A DNA stretch of 64,000 nt from JBBQED01 sp038320345 (GTDB taxonomy: Bacteria; Bacteroidota; Bacteroidia; AKYH767-A; OLB10), in NCBI GenBank assembly GCA_038320345.1, contig JBBQED010000002.1, positions 270,778 through 334,777 of the forward strand. Reading direction: 5' to 3'. The notes beneath the pieces are model-generated. The model was not told where the DNA came from. It did no database searches and saw nothing but the letters and a program-made list of their open reading frames with translations. The position numbers and the translations under genes were made by a program. The number at the start of each line of letters is the position of its first letter. Within the stretch, counting starts at the first letter, position 1. Shown piece by piece: positions 35,493 through 44,128 of this stretch.

Positions 35493-38400
35493 GAGCTATA
35501 CGTTTTTTTGACAAATATGAATACATAGCAGGAATAACAAATAACGTAAGTACTAGTGAAAACATCAACCCTCCGATAATAACAATACCCATTCCCATTC
35601 GGCTTTGCGAAGCAGCGCCGATAGATGCAGCAATAGGAAGAGCGCCTAAGGCAGTAGCAAGGCTTGTCATTAAGATTGGTCGCAAACGAGCAACCGCTGC
35701 ATTGCGAATAGCAACTTCTTTTTCTTCACCTTTTTCCTGAAGTTGATTCGCAAATTCCACAATCAGAATTCCGTTTTTTGTAACTAAACCAATGAGCATA
35801 ATAATCCCAATCTGGCTGAAGATATTTAACGTTTGATTGAAATACCATAACGAAAAAACAGCACCTGCAATCGCTAAAGGAACTGTAAACATAATGATGA
35901 GAGGATCTCTAAAACTCTCGAACTGTGCAGAAAGAACAAGGTAGACCAACAGTAATGCTAGTCCGAAGGCAAATAATAAACTAGACGAACTCTCAGCAAA
36001 ATCTCGGGAAGCTCCTGTTAATGCCGTTGAGAAAGAATCATCGAGTGTTTGCTTAGATACTTCTTCCATCGCCTTGATCCCATCACCAATAGTTTTTCCT
36101 GGCGCCAACCCCGCAGACACAGTTGCTGATGTGTAGCGATTGTAATGATACAGCTGAGGTGGACTACTCTCTTCCTGCAAGGAAACGATATTGTCAAGTT
36201 GAACTAAATTCCCTGAATTATTTCTTACGTAAATCGATTTCAGATCAAGCGGCTCGTCTCTCGACTCCCTTTCAAACTGACCAATCACCTGATATTGCTT
36301 TCCGGTGCGTGTGAAATAAGCCATACGCTGAGGACTAAATGCAAGTTGCAAAGTTTGAGCAATATCAAGAACTGAAACACCTAACTCTTGTGCTTTATCG
36401 CGGTTAACGGAAAGATTAATTTCTGGCTTATTGAACTTCAGATTCACATCTACCACTTGAAAAGTAGGATTTTTATTAGCGGCTTCTAGAAAAAGAGGAA
36501 GTTTAGCTTTTAGTTTATCAAAATCGGGTGCTTGAATTACAAACTGAACTGGTAACCCCGCAAATCCACCAGTTGAAATCGTTTGTTGTTCGATTACAAA
36601 TAATTTCGCTTCTGGAAAATTTGCTCCGCTCTTCATCACATACTGAGCAATTTGAGATTGCGTCCTTTTTCTTTGGGAGGGATCATTCAATACTAATCGC
36701 ACAAACCCAGAATTCACAGAACCCGATCCAGCAAAAGATGGAGCAGTAACGGTTAAACAAACTCTCTTCTCTGAAATTGAGTCCTGGATAAAATTCGTTA
36801 GTTTATCAATAAATCGATCGGTATATTCATAGGTGGCTCCTTCGGGTGCCGTTATACTCAAACGCATCCAACTTCTATCTTCCAAAGGTGCTAATTCGGA
36901 TTTCAATTGACTACCAATTCCGAAAATCATCCCAATACACATTACTATCATCACAAATGCTAACCACCTCCTTCCTAAAAACGAATCGAGCAATCCATGA
37001 TAAGTAGTATTCATCTTCTCGAAAAAGGGTTCAGTCTTTTCATAGAACTTACTTTTTTTATTTCCTTTTCTCACCAGATACGCATTCAGCATAGGAGTTA
37101 GGGTAAGGGAAACGAAAGCAGAAATCAATACCGATCCTGCCAGTACAACGCCAAACTCCTGAAATAATTTACCTACAAACCCCTGCATGAAAATTACAGG
37201 GAGAAAAACTGCGGCAAGCGTTACCGAAGTAGAAATTACCGCAAAGAAAATTTCATTAGATCCTTTCTTCGCCGCTTCAATTGGCGACATTCCCTGTTCA
37301 ATTTTCTTGAAGATATTTTCAGTCACCACGATTCCATCATCCACCACTAATCCTGTTGCAAGAACGATTGCTAGCAGTGTAAGTACGTTAATGGAATAAC
37401 CCATCAAATACATGATAAAAAACGCACCGATAAGCGACACAGGGATATCTATCAAAGGACGGAATGCGATAATCCAATCACGGAAGAACAGGAAAATAAT
37501 AATTACAACCAGAATGATTGCAATGAATAATGTTTCTTGTACTTCAAAAATAGATCTTTTGATAAACTTAGTATTGTCAAGCGCAATATCAATTTTATAA
37601 TCCTTAGGTAATTCTTTTTTCAGTTGATCATAGCGTTTGTAAAACTCATTTGCAATATCGATATAATTTGCTCCGGGTTGAGGTACGAGAGCTAATCCTA
37701 TCATTGGTATTCCCGACTCTTTCAAAACCGTTTCTTCGTTCTCCGAACCCAATCTTGCAAATCCTACATCACTAAGATGAATTACTTGGCCATCTTCACT
37801 TTTTAAAATGAGATTGTTAAAATCAGCTTCTGTTTTTAATCTTCCTACAGTCTTTACGGTAAGCTCGGTATTATTTCCTGAAATTTTTCCTGAAGGTAGT
37901 TCAACATTTTCCTGATCAAGCGCATGCTTAATATCTAGTGGTGTTAAGTTATAGGCAGATAATTTAGCTGGATCCATCCAGATCCTCATCGCATATCTTT
38001 TCTGTCCCCAGATTTGAATTGTACTTACTCCGGGAATCGTTTGCAATCGTTCAGCAATTACATTCTCGGCATAATCGCTTACATCAAGATGATTCCGTGT
38101 ATTACTCTGCAAGGTCATTGAAATGATGGCATCGGAATTGGCATCAGATTTCGTTACTACTGGTAAACCATCGATATCCTGAGGAAGATTACGAATCGCC
38201 TGCGACACTTTATCGCGAACATCATTTGCCGCTGCCTCCATGTCTATTCCTAATTCAAATTCTACAGTGATCACACTAGATCCCTGATTACTCGAGGAAG
38301 CTATAGAACGAATTCCGGCGATTCCATTGATCACCTTTTCAAGAGGTTCAGAGATCTGCGATTCTATCACATCCGCATTGGCTCCACTGTAATTGGTACG

Positions 38401-38541
38401 AACAGTAATAACAGGAGGATCAATCGAAGGATACTCACGAACACCTAAATATTTATAACCAATCACTCCAAAAAGAATGATCATGAGATTCATTACGATC
38501 GTAAGAACCGGACGATTGATACTGGTACTGGAAAGACTCAT
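35476..38541 (-). CDS. RND efflux permease (AcrB/MexB-type, HAE1)
   Basis: The 1021-residue inner-membrane proton-driven pump has 12 expected membrane helices and two large periplasmic loops. Visible family marks are the N-terminal 'SINRPVLTIVMNLMIILFGVIGY', 'GANADVIESQISEPLEKVINGI', and the helix 4 segment 'ATGLVVDDGIVVTENIFKKIE', which carries the paired Asp residues for proton transfer. Near the end is 'GIIMLIGLVTKNGILIVEFANQL'. It exports hydrophobic drugs, detergents or metabolites together with the adaptor upstream (18-base gap) and TolC downstream (overlap). Confidence 0.95.
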   Translation of the reverse strand: MSLSSTSINRPVLTIVMNLMIILFGVIGYKYLGVREYPSIDPPVITVRTNYSGANADVIESQISEPLEKVINGIAGIRSIASSSNQGSSVITVEFELGIDMEAAANDVRDKVSQAIRNLPQDIDGLPVVTKSDANSDAIISMTLQSNTRNHLDVSDYAENVIAERLQTIPGVSTIQIWGQKRYAMRIWMDPAKLSAYNLTPLDIKHALDQENVELPSGKISGNNTELTVKTVGRLKTEADFNNLILKSEDGQVIHLSDVGFARLGSENEETVLKESGIPMIGLALVPQPGANYIDIANEFYKRYDQLKKELPKDYKIDIALDNTKFIKRSIFEVQETLFIAIILVVIIIFLFFRDWIIAFRPLIDIPVSLIGAFFIMYLMGYSINVLTLLAIVLATGLVVDDGIVVTENIFKKIEQGMSPIEAAKKGSNEIFFAVISTSVTLAAVFLPVIFMQGFVGKLFQEFGVVLAGSVLISAFVSLTLTPMLNAYLVRKGNKKSKFYEKTEPFFEKMNTTYHGLLDSFLGRRWLAFVMIVMCIGMIFGIGSQLKSELAPLEDRSWMRLSITAPEGATYEYTDRFIDKLTNFIQDSISEKRVCLTVTAPSFAGSGSVNSGFVRLVLNDPSQRKRTQSQIAQYVMKSGANFPEAKLFVIEQQTISTGGFAGLPVQFVIQAPDFDKLKAKLPLFLEAANKNPTFQVVDVNLKFNKPEINLSVNRDKAQELGVSVLDIAQTLQLAFSPQRMAYFTRTGKQYQVIGQFERESRDEPLDLKSIYVRNNSGNLVQLDNIVSLQEESSPPQLYHYNRYTSATVSAGLAPGKTIGDGIKAMEEVSKQTLDDSFSTALTGASRDFAESSSSLLFAFGLALLLVYLVLSAQFESFRDPLIIMFTVPLAIAGAVFSLWYFNQTLNIFSQIGIIMLIGLVTKNGILIVEFANQLQEKGEEKEVAIRNAAVARLRPILMTSLATALGALPIAASIGAASQSRMGMGIVIIGGLMFSLVLTLFVIPAMYSYLSKKRIAHVDEN

Positions 38542-38559
38542 TGGATCAGAAAATTAAAA

Positions 38560-39627
38560 TTATTTAACATGCAACATTTTCAATTTACTGCCTTGGCGTA
38601 CACCCATTACACCGGTAGTAACTACTGTATCTCCTGAAGTTAGTCCATCAATAACATGAACCATACTATCATTTCGCATTCCAATTTTCACGGGGATTGC
38701 AACAGCTACACCTTCACGTGCAACGAACACTTGCTGCCCTTTTAATACTGGAACAATCGCCTGAGAGGGAATCAACAATGCATCTGCTTGTCTACCCATC
38801 AAAAGATCTACTTTAACAAAAGACCCTGGCATTAGTTTATTCGCCATATTGGGAGCAGTAGCCCTCACTTTTAAGGTGCGGGAAACAGGATCTATATTGG
38901 GTTCGATAGCATATACGGTTCCTGAATATTGCTCATCGGAAGCTTCAGTAAGAAAATAAATCGTCGTTCCGTTTTTTATTTTTCCGGAATACTTTTCTGG
39001 TATTGAAAATTCTATTTTTACAGGATTCAATTGTTGAATAGTGGCTACAATTTGTGCAGGACTGATATAACTGCCTTCACTAATATTTCTTAATCCTAAC
39101 ACTCCGTTGAATGGAGCCCTTAATTCAGTACGGCTAATTTGCACTTTCAATACTTCCGCATCAGCAATGAGCGATTCAGCTTCATTATCTGCATTATCAA
39201 ATTCTTCTTGACTCACACCTTGAACTTTCAGCAATTTGGAAATTCTATCCTTCTTCACTTGCGCCAGCTTTAATGAAGCATTGGTTTTATGCAATTGTGC
39301 TTGCAAATCGGTATCTACAAGTTTCACAAGTAATTGACCTTTGCTCACTGGTTCTCCTTCTTTTAAAAGGATGCGATCTACCTTTCCAGAAATTTCAGAA
39401 CGAATCTCTACGGATTCATTCGCTAAGATACTGCCGGAGATAAACAATCTATTGTCGAGCGATGCAGATCGTACTATAAACCCATCTATATTCACAGCAG
39501 GTTTGGGCATATTTGATTTTGCTTTATTGCCTTCATCATCTTTTGCAGAAGGAAAAAACATAAACTTAATTCCTAAAAGCACTACGATGAACAGTGCAAG
39601 GATTAAAACTGGTTTGAAATTTTTCAT
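38560..39627 (-). CDS. RND periplasmic adaptor (membrane fusion protein)
   Basis: The 355-residue protein has an N-terminal membrane anchor (residues ~6-26). It then has the lipoyl/barrel-sandwich halves ('VEIRSEISGKVDRILLKEGEPVSKGQLLVKL' region and 'RAPFNGVLGLRNISEGSYI') split by an alpha-helical hairpin, followed by beta-barrel and membrane-proximal domains. It links the RND permease to TolC. Its ATG overlaps the marR stop by four bases (ATGA), implying translational coupling to the regulator. Confidence 0.92.
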   Translation of the reverse strand: MKNFKPVLILALFIVVLLGIKFMFFPSAKDDEGNKAKSNMPKPAVNIDGFIVRSASLDNRLFISGSILANESVEIRSEISGKVDRILLKEGEPVSKGQLLVKLVDTDLQAQLHKTNASLKLAQVKKDRISKLLKVQGVSQEEFDNADNEAESLIADAEVLKVQISRTELRAPFNGVLGLRNISEGSYISPAQIVATIQQLNPVKIEFSIPEKYSGKIKNGTTIYFLTEASDEQYSGTVYAIEPNIDPVSRTLKVRATAPNMANKLMPGSFVKVDLLMGRQADALLIPSQAIVPVLKGQQVFVAREGVAVAIPVKIGMRNDSMVHVIDGLTSGDTVVTTGVMGVRQGSKLKMLHVK

Positions 39628-40115
39628 CGGACAATACGTTTGTTTTCCGGCTTATATTGCAGGATAATTTGTTTAGAAGGAAGTTGCTCCAGATTTGTAG
39701 TTATTTTTTGAATCGACTGATAAAATTGCTTACGTTCATTTGATGTAATTCCTTTAAATACAATTTTATTGAGCTCGGCAATCACTGCATTAATTTCAGG
39801 AAGAATTTTTGTCCCCTTTGCAGAGAGTGAAATCAGAAATTCACGACGATTGTCTGGATTTACAATTTTATGGATCATCCCCGCTTTCAATAAATAATTC
39901 ATGATCCTAACCATCGACGCTTTATCCGTAAATAAATGATCGGCAATAAACTGCTGACTTAATGGTCGCCCTTCACTTTCAATCAAGAGCAAAATGGAAT
40001 AATAACGGTCAATTCCACTAGGCTCTATCATATGACTCAACACACCTGCATATTGCTTGGTGATAATGGCCAAAAGAGTGCCTAGCGGCATCGCAGGAGT
40101 ACAAGTTGATTTCAT
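39624..40115 (-). CDS. MarR-family transcriptional regulator of the efflux operon
   Basis: About 163 residues from the ATG at 40115. A TTG five codons upstream is possible but would fall inside the palindrome. The winged helix-turn-helix shows 'RPLSQQFIADHLFTDKASMVRIMNYL' (recognition helix) and a wing ending 'DNRREFLISLSAKG', both typical of MarR. Such proteins usually repress their own efflux operon and release DNA on binding the toxic compound. It is the first gene of the operon, overlapping the adaptor. An inverted repeat just upstream is the likely operator. Confidence 0.9.
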   Translation of the reverse strand: MKSTCTPAMPLGTLLAIITKQYAGVLSHMIEPSGIDRYYSILLLIESEGRPLSQQFIADHLFTDKASMVRIMNYLLKAGMIHKIVNPDNRREFLISLSAKGTKILPEINAVIAELNKIVFKGITSNERKQFYQSIQKITTNLEQLPSKQIILQYKPENKRIVR

Positions 40116-40128
40116 CGATTGTATATGC

Positions 40129-40151
40129 AACAGTTGACAATGTAAACTGTT
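40129..40151. promoter_or_regulatory. Candidate MarR operator
   Basis: Perfect 7-bp inverted arms AACAGTT (40129-40135) and AACTGTT (40145-40151) with a 9-base spacer, centred 25 bases before the marR ATG. Size, symmetry and position fit an autoregulatory MarR site. Binding is inferred. Confidence 0.5.
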
Positions 40152-40589
40152 TGCAAAGGTTAAAAAAAAATGTACTTAGCGCGCATTTTTGGGGTCATAT
40201 TACACTACATATTATGCATCTCCTTGACTTAAAGACCATTCTAAGAAAACTTTATACTACTGAGGTGAATCCTAATACCCTTTGCTTAGATTGTTAATCA
40301 TCATACAACCAACTTACTTCCCTGTTCATCAACTAGATACTTCCATGATAATCGAATTCTTCCAAATACCTATTGGTGAATACTTTAAAAAGGATCATAA
40401 CCTATAGATTCTCAGCGAGCACCTTTATCTTGAATTAAGATTTCAAAATAAAAGGACTTCACAACTTCCTTCGAGTCAGTTATAGAGTCCTCATGTACTC
40501 TATAAATATCACATGTAGCCAATAAAAAATCCAACTTAAAGGATCTGCTAAGAAGGACTAAAAAAGGGTTATAAATCGAAAAAATAGAT

Positions 40590-40597
40590 TAAATTTG
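40590..40597 (+). promoter_or_regulatory. TAnnTTTG -7 box before the RsmF-like gene
   Basis: TAAATTTG on the plus strand, 109 bases before the ATG at 40706. No distinct -33 element was recognised. Confidence 0.4.
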
Positions 40598-40705
40598 CAC
40601 AACGCACAGATAAACATTTTTATTGTGTAAATCTTATTATATTTCCTCTGAATACTGGACTATGTTTTGTTTCGTATATCCAGAATTTATGTTAGCTTCG
40701 TATCA

Positions 40706-42049
40706 ATGACTATTCCTTTATCACCAGAATTTATTAGTAGAATTAAAATTTCACTTGGAGATTCTTCAGAACCATTTTTGAAAAGTATGCAGGAACCAGC
40801 ACCGATTTCCATTCGGATGAATCCTGAAAAGAAAAGTGACTTATTTGAAAAAGAAGAAAAAATTCCATGGTGCACAGAAGGCCGCTACTTAGCAGAACGT
40901 CCCTCGTTTATCTTCGACCCATTGTTTCATGCGGGTTGCTACTACGTACAAGAAGCAAGTTCAATGCTGAATGAAGTTGTACTGGCGCAACTGAATCTCC
41001 TGCAAAAAAATATTAAAGCATTAGATCTATGTGCTGCTCCAGGTGGTAAGTCAACACATCTTTTATCCTTATTGGGAAATAAAAGTTTGGTAGTTTGCAA
41101 TGAAGTAGTACCCGGAAGAAATAAAATTCTTCAACAGAATCTAGTGAAATGGGGAAGTTCCAATGCAATCGTTATTCAAAATCAACCTAAAGAAATCGGA
41201 AAACTAGAACAGCTCTTTGATCTTATTCTTGTAGATGCTCCCTGTAGTGGAGAAGGCATGTTCAGAAAAGATGTCAATGCAATACGAGAATGGAACGAAC
41301 AAAATGTAGAGCGTTGTATGATTCGTCAGACTTCAATTCTAGAAGATATCATTCCTGCATTACAACCTGGTGGTTTACTCATTTATAGTACGTGTACCTA
41401 TGAACCTGGAGAGAATGATTTCCAGATAGAAAAATTGATCGAATCTCATGATTTTAGCTTAGTAGAAATACAAAATCCAGGGTTTGGAATAATGAGTACT
41501 AAATTTGGATTACAAGCCTATCCACATCTCGTAAAAGGGGAAGGTTTTTATATTGCAGTATTAAAAAAGAATGGACAACCAGAGATCAAAAATCATCATT
41601 CTCGTTCCATTGCACCAAAGCATGAAGCGTATAGAAATTATTTGAATGACTTTCTGGAAGATGCATCAGCATTCACGCCTTATTTAATTGGCGAAATGCT
41701 TTACGCTATTCCCAATGATTTTTATGAAACATTTCAGGAATTAAGTGATAAACTTTATATTCGTCAGGCTGGAATATGTATGGGAACTCTCAAAGGGAAA
41801 GACCTTGTTCCATCACATGAACTTGCACTGAGTAATCAACTTCGAAATGATCTACCATCACTTGATTTAAACCGTGAAGATGCACTGCGTTATCTTAAAT
41901 GCGAAAGCATTCCTTACAATTCAGTGCCTCCAGGATGGTACACGATAACCTTTGAAAACTTTATTATCGGATGGGCGAAAGTTGTGACGGGAAGAATCAA
42001 TAATTACTTTCCTCGAGAATGGAGAATTCTGAAAGAAATTCCAGCTTAA
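40706..42049 (+). CDS. RsmF/NOL1-NOP2-type rRNA (cytosine-C5) methyltransferase
   Basis: About 447 residues from the ATG at 40706 (MTIPLSPEF). An upstream TTG adds 13 unlikely residues. The Rossmann domain shows SAM motif I 'DLCAAPGGKSTHLL', motif IV 'VDAPCSGEGMFRKD' and motif VI 'YSTCTYEPGEND'. The Cys residues in the last two are the release and nucleophile cysteines of m5C methyltransferases. The C-terminal ~150 residues match the extra RsmF-type domain ('GWYTITFENFIIGWAKV'). It probably methylates 16S rRNA; the exact cytosine is not determined. The cupin gene follows after 10 bases. Confidence 0.9.
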   Translation: MTIPLSPEFISRIKISLGDSSEPFLKSMQEPAPISIRMNPEKKSDLFEKEEKIPWCTEGRYLAERPSFIFDPLFHAGCYYVQEASSMLNEVVLAQLNLLQKNIKALDLCAAPGGKSTHLLSLLGNKSLVVCNEVVPGRNKILQQNLVKWGSSNAIVIQNQPKEIGKLEQLFDLILVDAPCSGEGMFRKDVNAIREWNEQNVERCMIRQTSILEDIIPALQPGGLLIYSTCTYEPGENDFQIEKLIESHDFSLVEIQNPGFGIMSTKFGLQAYPHLVKGEGFYIAVLKKNGQPEIKNHHSRSIAPKHEAYRNYLNDFLEDASAFTPYLIGEMLYAIPNDFYETFQELSDKLYIRQAGICMGTLKGKDLVPSHELALSNQLRNDLPSLDLNREDALRYLKCESIPYNSVPPGWYTITFENFIIGWAKVVTGRINNYFPREWRILKEIPA

Positions 42050-42059
42050 TCTAGTGAAT

Positions 42060-42473
42060 ATGAAACCAAATTTACTTGTAGTATTTCTGCTGATCATTTC
42101 CGCCTCGGCATATGCACAGCAACCCATTTCAGTAACAGAAATGAAGCCTCAGTATGATGCCGGACAAAATATCAGCCAGCGGTTATTTAATGACTCTAAC
42201 CTTACGAGTACAATTATTTGGATCAAAGAAACTGTAGAACCACATTTTCATCATAATCATTCAGAGCAAATGTATGTTCTCGAAGGCGAAGGACTCCTCC
42301 TGTTGAATGATTCGAATACTGTTTATTCGATTAAAGCCGGCGACTTAATTCAGATACCGCAAAATGTTATTCATGCGGTCAAAGTAACTTCTAAAATTCC
42401 GATGAAAGTAATTTCTTTTCATGCACCGGAATATGATGGACTAGATAAGTTTCCTGCTGATGTGAAATGGTAG
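42060..42473 (+). CDS. Secreted single-domain cupin
   Basis: About 137 residues from the ATG at 42060, with a signal peptide (ending SAYAQQ). The cupin core is clear: motif 1 'EPHFHHNHSEQMYVLEGEG' with His residues and Glu as metal ligands, and motif 2 'AGDLIQIPQNVIHAV' with the second His. It binds a divalent metal in a small beta-barrel in the periplasm. Such proteins may be dioxygenases, isomerases or sugar binders, and the reaction cannot be told. It is packed 10 bases after the methyltransferase gene and 55 bases before the glycosylase gene. Confidence 0.85.
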   Translation: MKPNLLVVFLLIISASAYAQQPISVTEMKPQYDAGQNISQRLFNDSNLTSTIIWIKETVEPHFHHNHSEQMYVLEGEGLLLLNDSNTVYSIKAGDLIQIPQNVIHAVKVTSKIPMKVISFHAPEYDGLDKFPADVKW

Positions 42474-42528
42474 TTTTCGAACTTTCAACTTCACTTCCTC
42501 ATGCTATTTAATATCTTATTAATTTTCT

Positions 42529-43149
42529 ATGAAGTGGACTCTTGATGCGGCCTATCAGCATTTGCTGAAAGATCAAAAATTGAAAAAAATTATTCTGCAT
42601 ACAGGAAAATTAAAGATGCCTGTGCGAAATAATCTTTACGAAGCCCTTTTAGTGTCTGTAGTGAGTCAGCAATTGTCTGTAAAAGCTGCGGATACAATCT
42701 GGTCACGAGTTTTAGCACTTTTTCCAGAGGAACAACCGCATCCATTAGAATTATTAAAACTTAAAGATGATCAACTTCGAACAGCTGGCTTATCATGGTC
42801 GAAAGCATCTTATTTAAAAAACATCGCACAATTTTCTATCGATCAAACCCTAGATTATCGTAAACTCCGAAAACTTGACGATGAAACGTTGATTCAATAT
42901 TTGACTCAGATAAAAGGTGTGGGCAGATGGACCTCAGAAATGATTCTGATGTTCCCCCTAAATCGACCAGATGTTTTACCATTGGATGATATCGGCATTC
43001 AGCATGGGATGAAAAAAATTTACCAGATAGAAGGGAAAGGGAAAGAATTGCATCCGCAGATGCTGCGTATTGCTGCCAAATGGACACCTTACCGAACACT
43101 TGCTTGTAGACATTTATGGAAATACAAGGATTCCATCATAACGCCATAA
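42529..43149 (+). CDS. DNA-3-methyladenine glycosylase II (AlkA-like, HhH-GPD)
   Basis: The 206-residue protein removes alkylated bases from DNA as the first step of base excision repair. It shows 'SVVSQQLSVKAADTIW', the helix-hairpin-helix 'LTQIKGVGRWTSEMIL', and the catalytic Asp in 'RPDVLPLDDIGI'. Length fits the short AlkA group without the N-terminal domain, as in yeast MAG and many bacteria. No iron-sulfur Cys cluster is present. It is followed by a bulged hairpin. Confidence 0.9.
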   Translation: MKWTLDAAYQHLLKDQKLKKIILHTGKLKMPVRNNLYEALLVSVVSQQLSVKAADTIWSRVLALFPEEQPHPLELLKLKDDQLRTAGLSWSKASYLKNIAQFSIDQTLDYRKLRKLDDETLIQYLTQIKGVGRWTSEMILMFPLNRPDVLPLDDIGIQHGMKKIYQIEGKGKELHPQMLRIAAKWTPYRTLACRHLWKYKDSIITP

Positions 43150-43150
43150 T

Positions 43151-43190
43151 CACTGCACTAAAAACGAAAAATCAACTTTTCGTGCAGTGA
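43151..43190. terminator. Bulged hairpin after the AlkA-like gene
   Basis: CACTGC (43151-43156) pairs with GCAGTG (43184-43189) and ACGAAAA (43164-43170) with TTTTCGT (43177-43183), leaving a 7-base bulge on one side. The following T-tract is weak (AAACATTTT). It may be a terminator or a 3' stabiliser. Confidence 0.45.
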
Positions 43191-43347
43191 AACATTTTCC
43201 GATTAACGCGTTTTTATAGAATTTCTATTCTTTTGCATGCCATACAGCATAAATCGATAAATGTGTCGATTTCGTGTTTTCTAGTTGAAAAGCACGCCTG
43301 AATGTATCTTTCTGAGTGAAATTGCTAGAGATTAGCCCTGATTTCCG

Positions 43348-43355
43348 TATTTTTG
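43348..43355 (+). promoter_or_regulatory. TAnnTTTG -7 box before slyD
   Basis: TATTTTTG, 60 bases before the ATG at 43416, with TTG at 43322-43324 as a possible -33 element at slightly long spacing. Confidence 0.45.
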
Positions 43356-43415
43356 CCGAAATAAACCAAAAAGGCAGGAAAAAAAGCTAAAATGCTCGTC
43401 TGACCTTTGAAAATA

Positions 43416-43937
43416 ATGATCAAAATGCAAATCGGACCGAACAAAGTAGTAACAGTGAGTTACAGCCTTCAGAGCAGTATGCCAGGAGCTGAAAAAGTAT
43501 TTGTCGAAGAAACAGGTGACGAAAATCCATTGACCTTCCTCTTCGGATCTGGTCAGTTAATTCCTGCCTTCGAAACTAATCTGAGTGATTTAACATCTGG
43601 AAGTCCTTTCAGTTTCAATATAGATGCAGCTGATGCGTACGGAGAAAATGATGCTGAAGCAATTGTAAAAGTAACAACTGAAATGTTCAAAGTAGATGGT
43701 ATACTTGATCTTGAAATTTTGAAGATCGGCAATATGGTTCCTTTACTCGACCGTGACGGAAATCAGCTGGTAGCGAAAATTGTTGCATTCGAAGATGATT
43801 CTGTCATGCTTGATTTTAATCATCCGTTGGCTGGCCAGAATCTTCACTTCGAAGGAAAAGTTGTTGATGTTCGTGAAGCTACAGAAGAAGAACTCTCTCA
43901 TGGTCACGCGCACCACGAAGGGATGCATGATCATTAA
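43416..43937 (+). CDS. slyD: SlyD-type FKBP peptidyl-prolyl isomerase
   Basis: About 173 residues from the ATG at 43416. The FKBP fold ('VVTVSYSLQS', 'LTFLFGSGQLIPAFETNL', 'AYGENDAE') is interrupted by the insert-in-flap chaperone domain (~75-130), as in SlyD. The C-terminal tail is His-rich (HGHAHHEGMHDH) and should bind nickel, zinc or other metals. It catalyses proline cis/trans isomerisation and assists folding in the cytoplasm. A strong bidirectional terminator follows. Confidence 0.92.
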   Translation: MIKMQIGPNKVVTVSYSLQSSMPGAEKVFVEETGDENPLTFLFGSGQLIPAFETNLSDLTSGSPFSFNIDAADAYGENDAEAIVKVTTEMFKVDGILDLEILKIGNMVPLLDRDGNQLVAKIVAFEDDSVMLDFNHPLAGQNLHFEGKVVDVREATEEELSHGHAHHEGMHDH

Positions 43938-44079
43938 TCACCTTACTTTTAACTCCAAACCTTTTTATTCAAGAAATAAAGTTGAGGAGATAAAAAGCAG
44001 ATCCTTTAAGCCATTTTAAATTCTGAATTGAAAATGGATGTCTCATAATTCATAATGCTCAGTGTAGTGTAATTATCAT

Positions 44080-44114
44080 GAAAGCCCCGATCTAAAAAAA
44101 TCGGGGCTTTCATT
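44080..44114. terminator. Strong bidirectional terminator
   Basis: AAAGCCCCGAT (44081-44091) pairs perfectly with ATCGGGGCTTT (44100-44110), with T-tracts usable on either strand. It separates slyD from the convergent dioxygenase gene. Confidence 0.9.
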
Positions 44115-44128
44115 TTTATAAATTTATT

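Larger units (their letters stand above)
40116..40705. other. 590-bp divergent intergenic region between marR and the RsmF-like gene
   Basis: Near marR it contains the AACAGTT/AACTGTT inverted repeat (40129-40151) and near the other end a TAAATTTG box (40590-40597). The ~400 bases between are AT-rich, with stop codons in all frames at short intervals. I see no gene or RNA in them. Confidence 0.5.
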
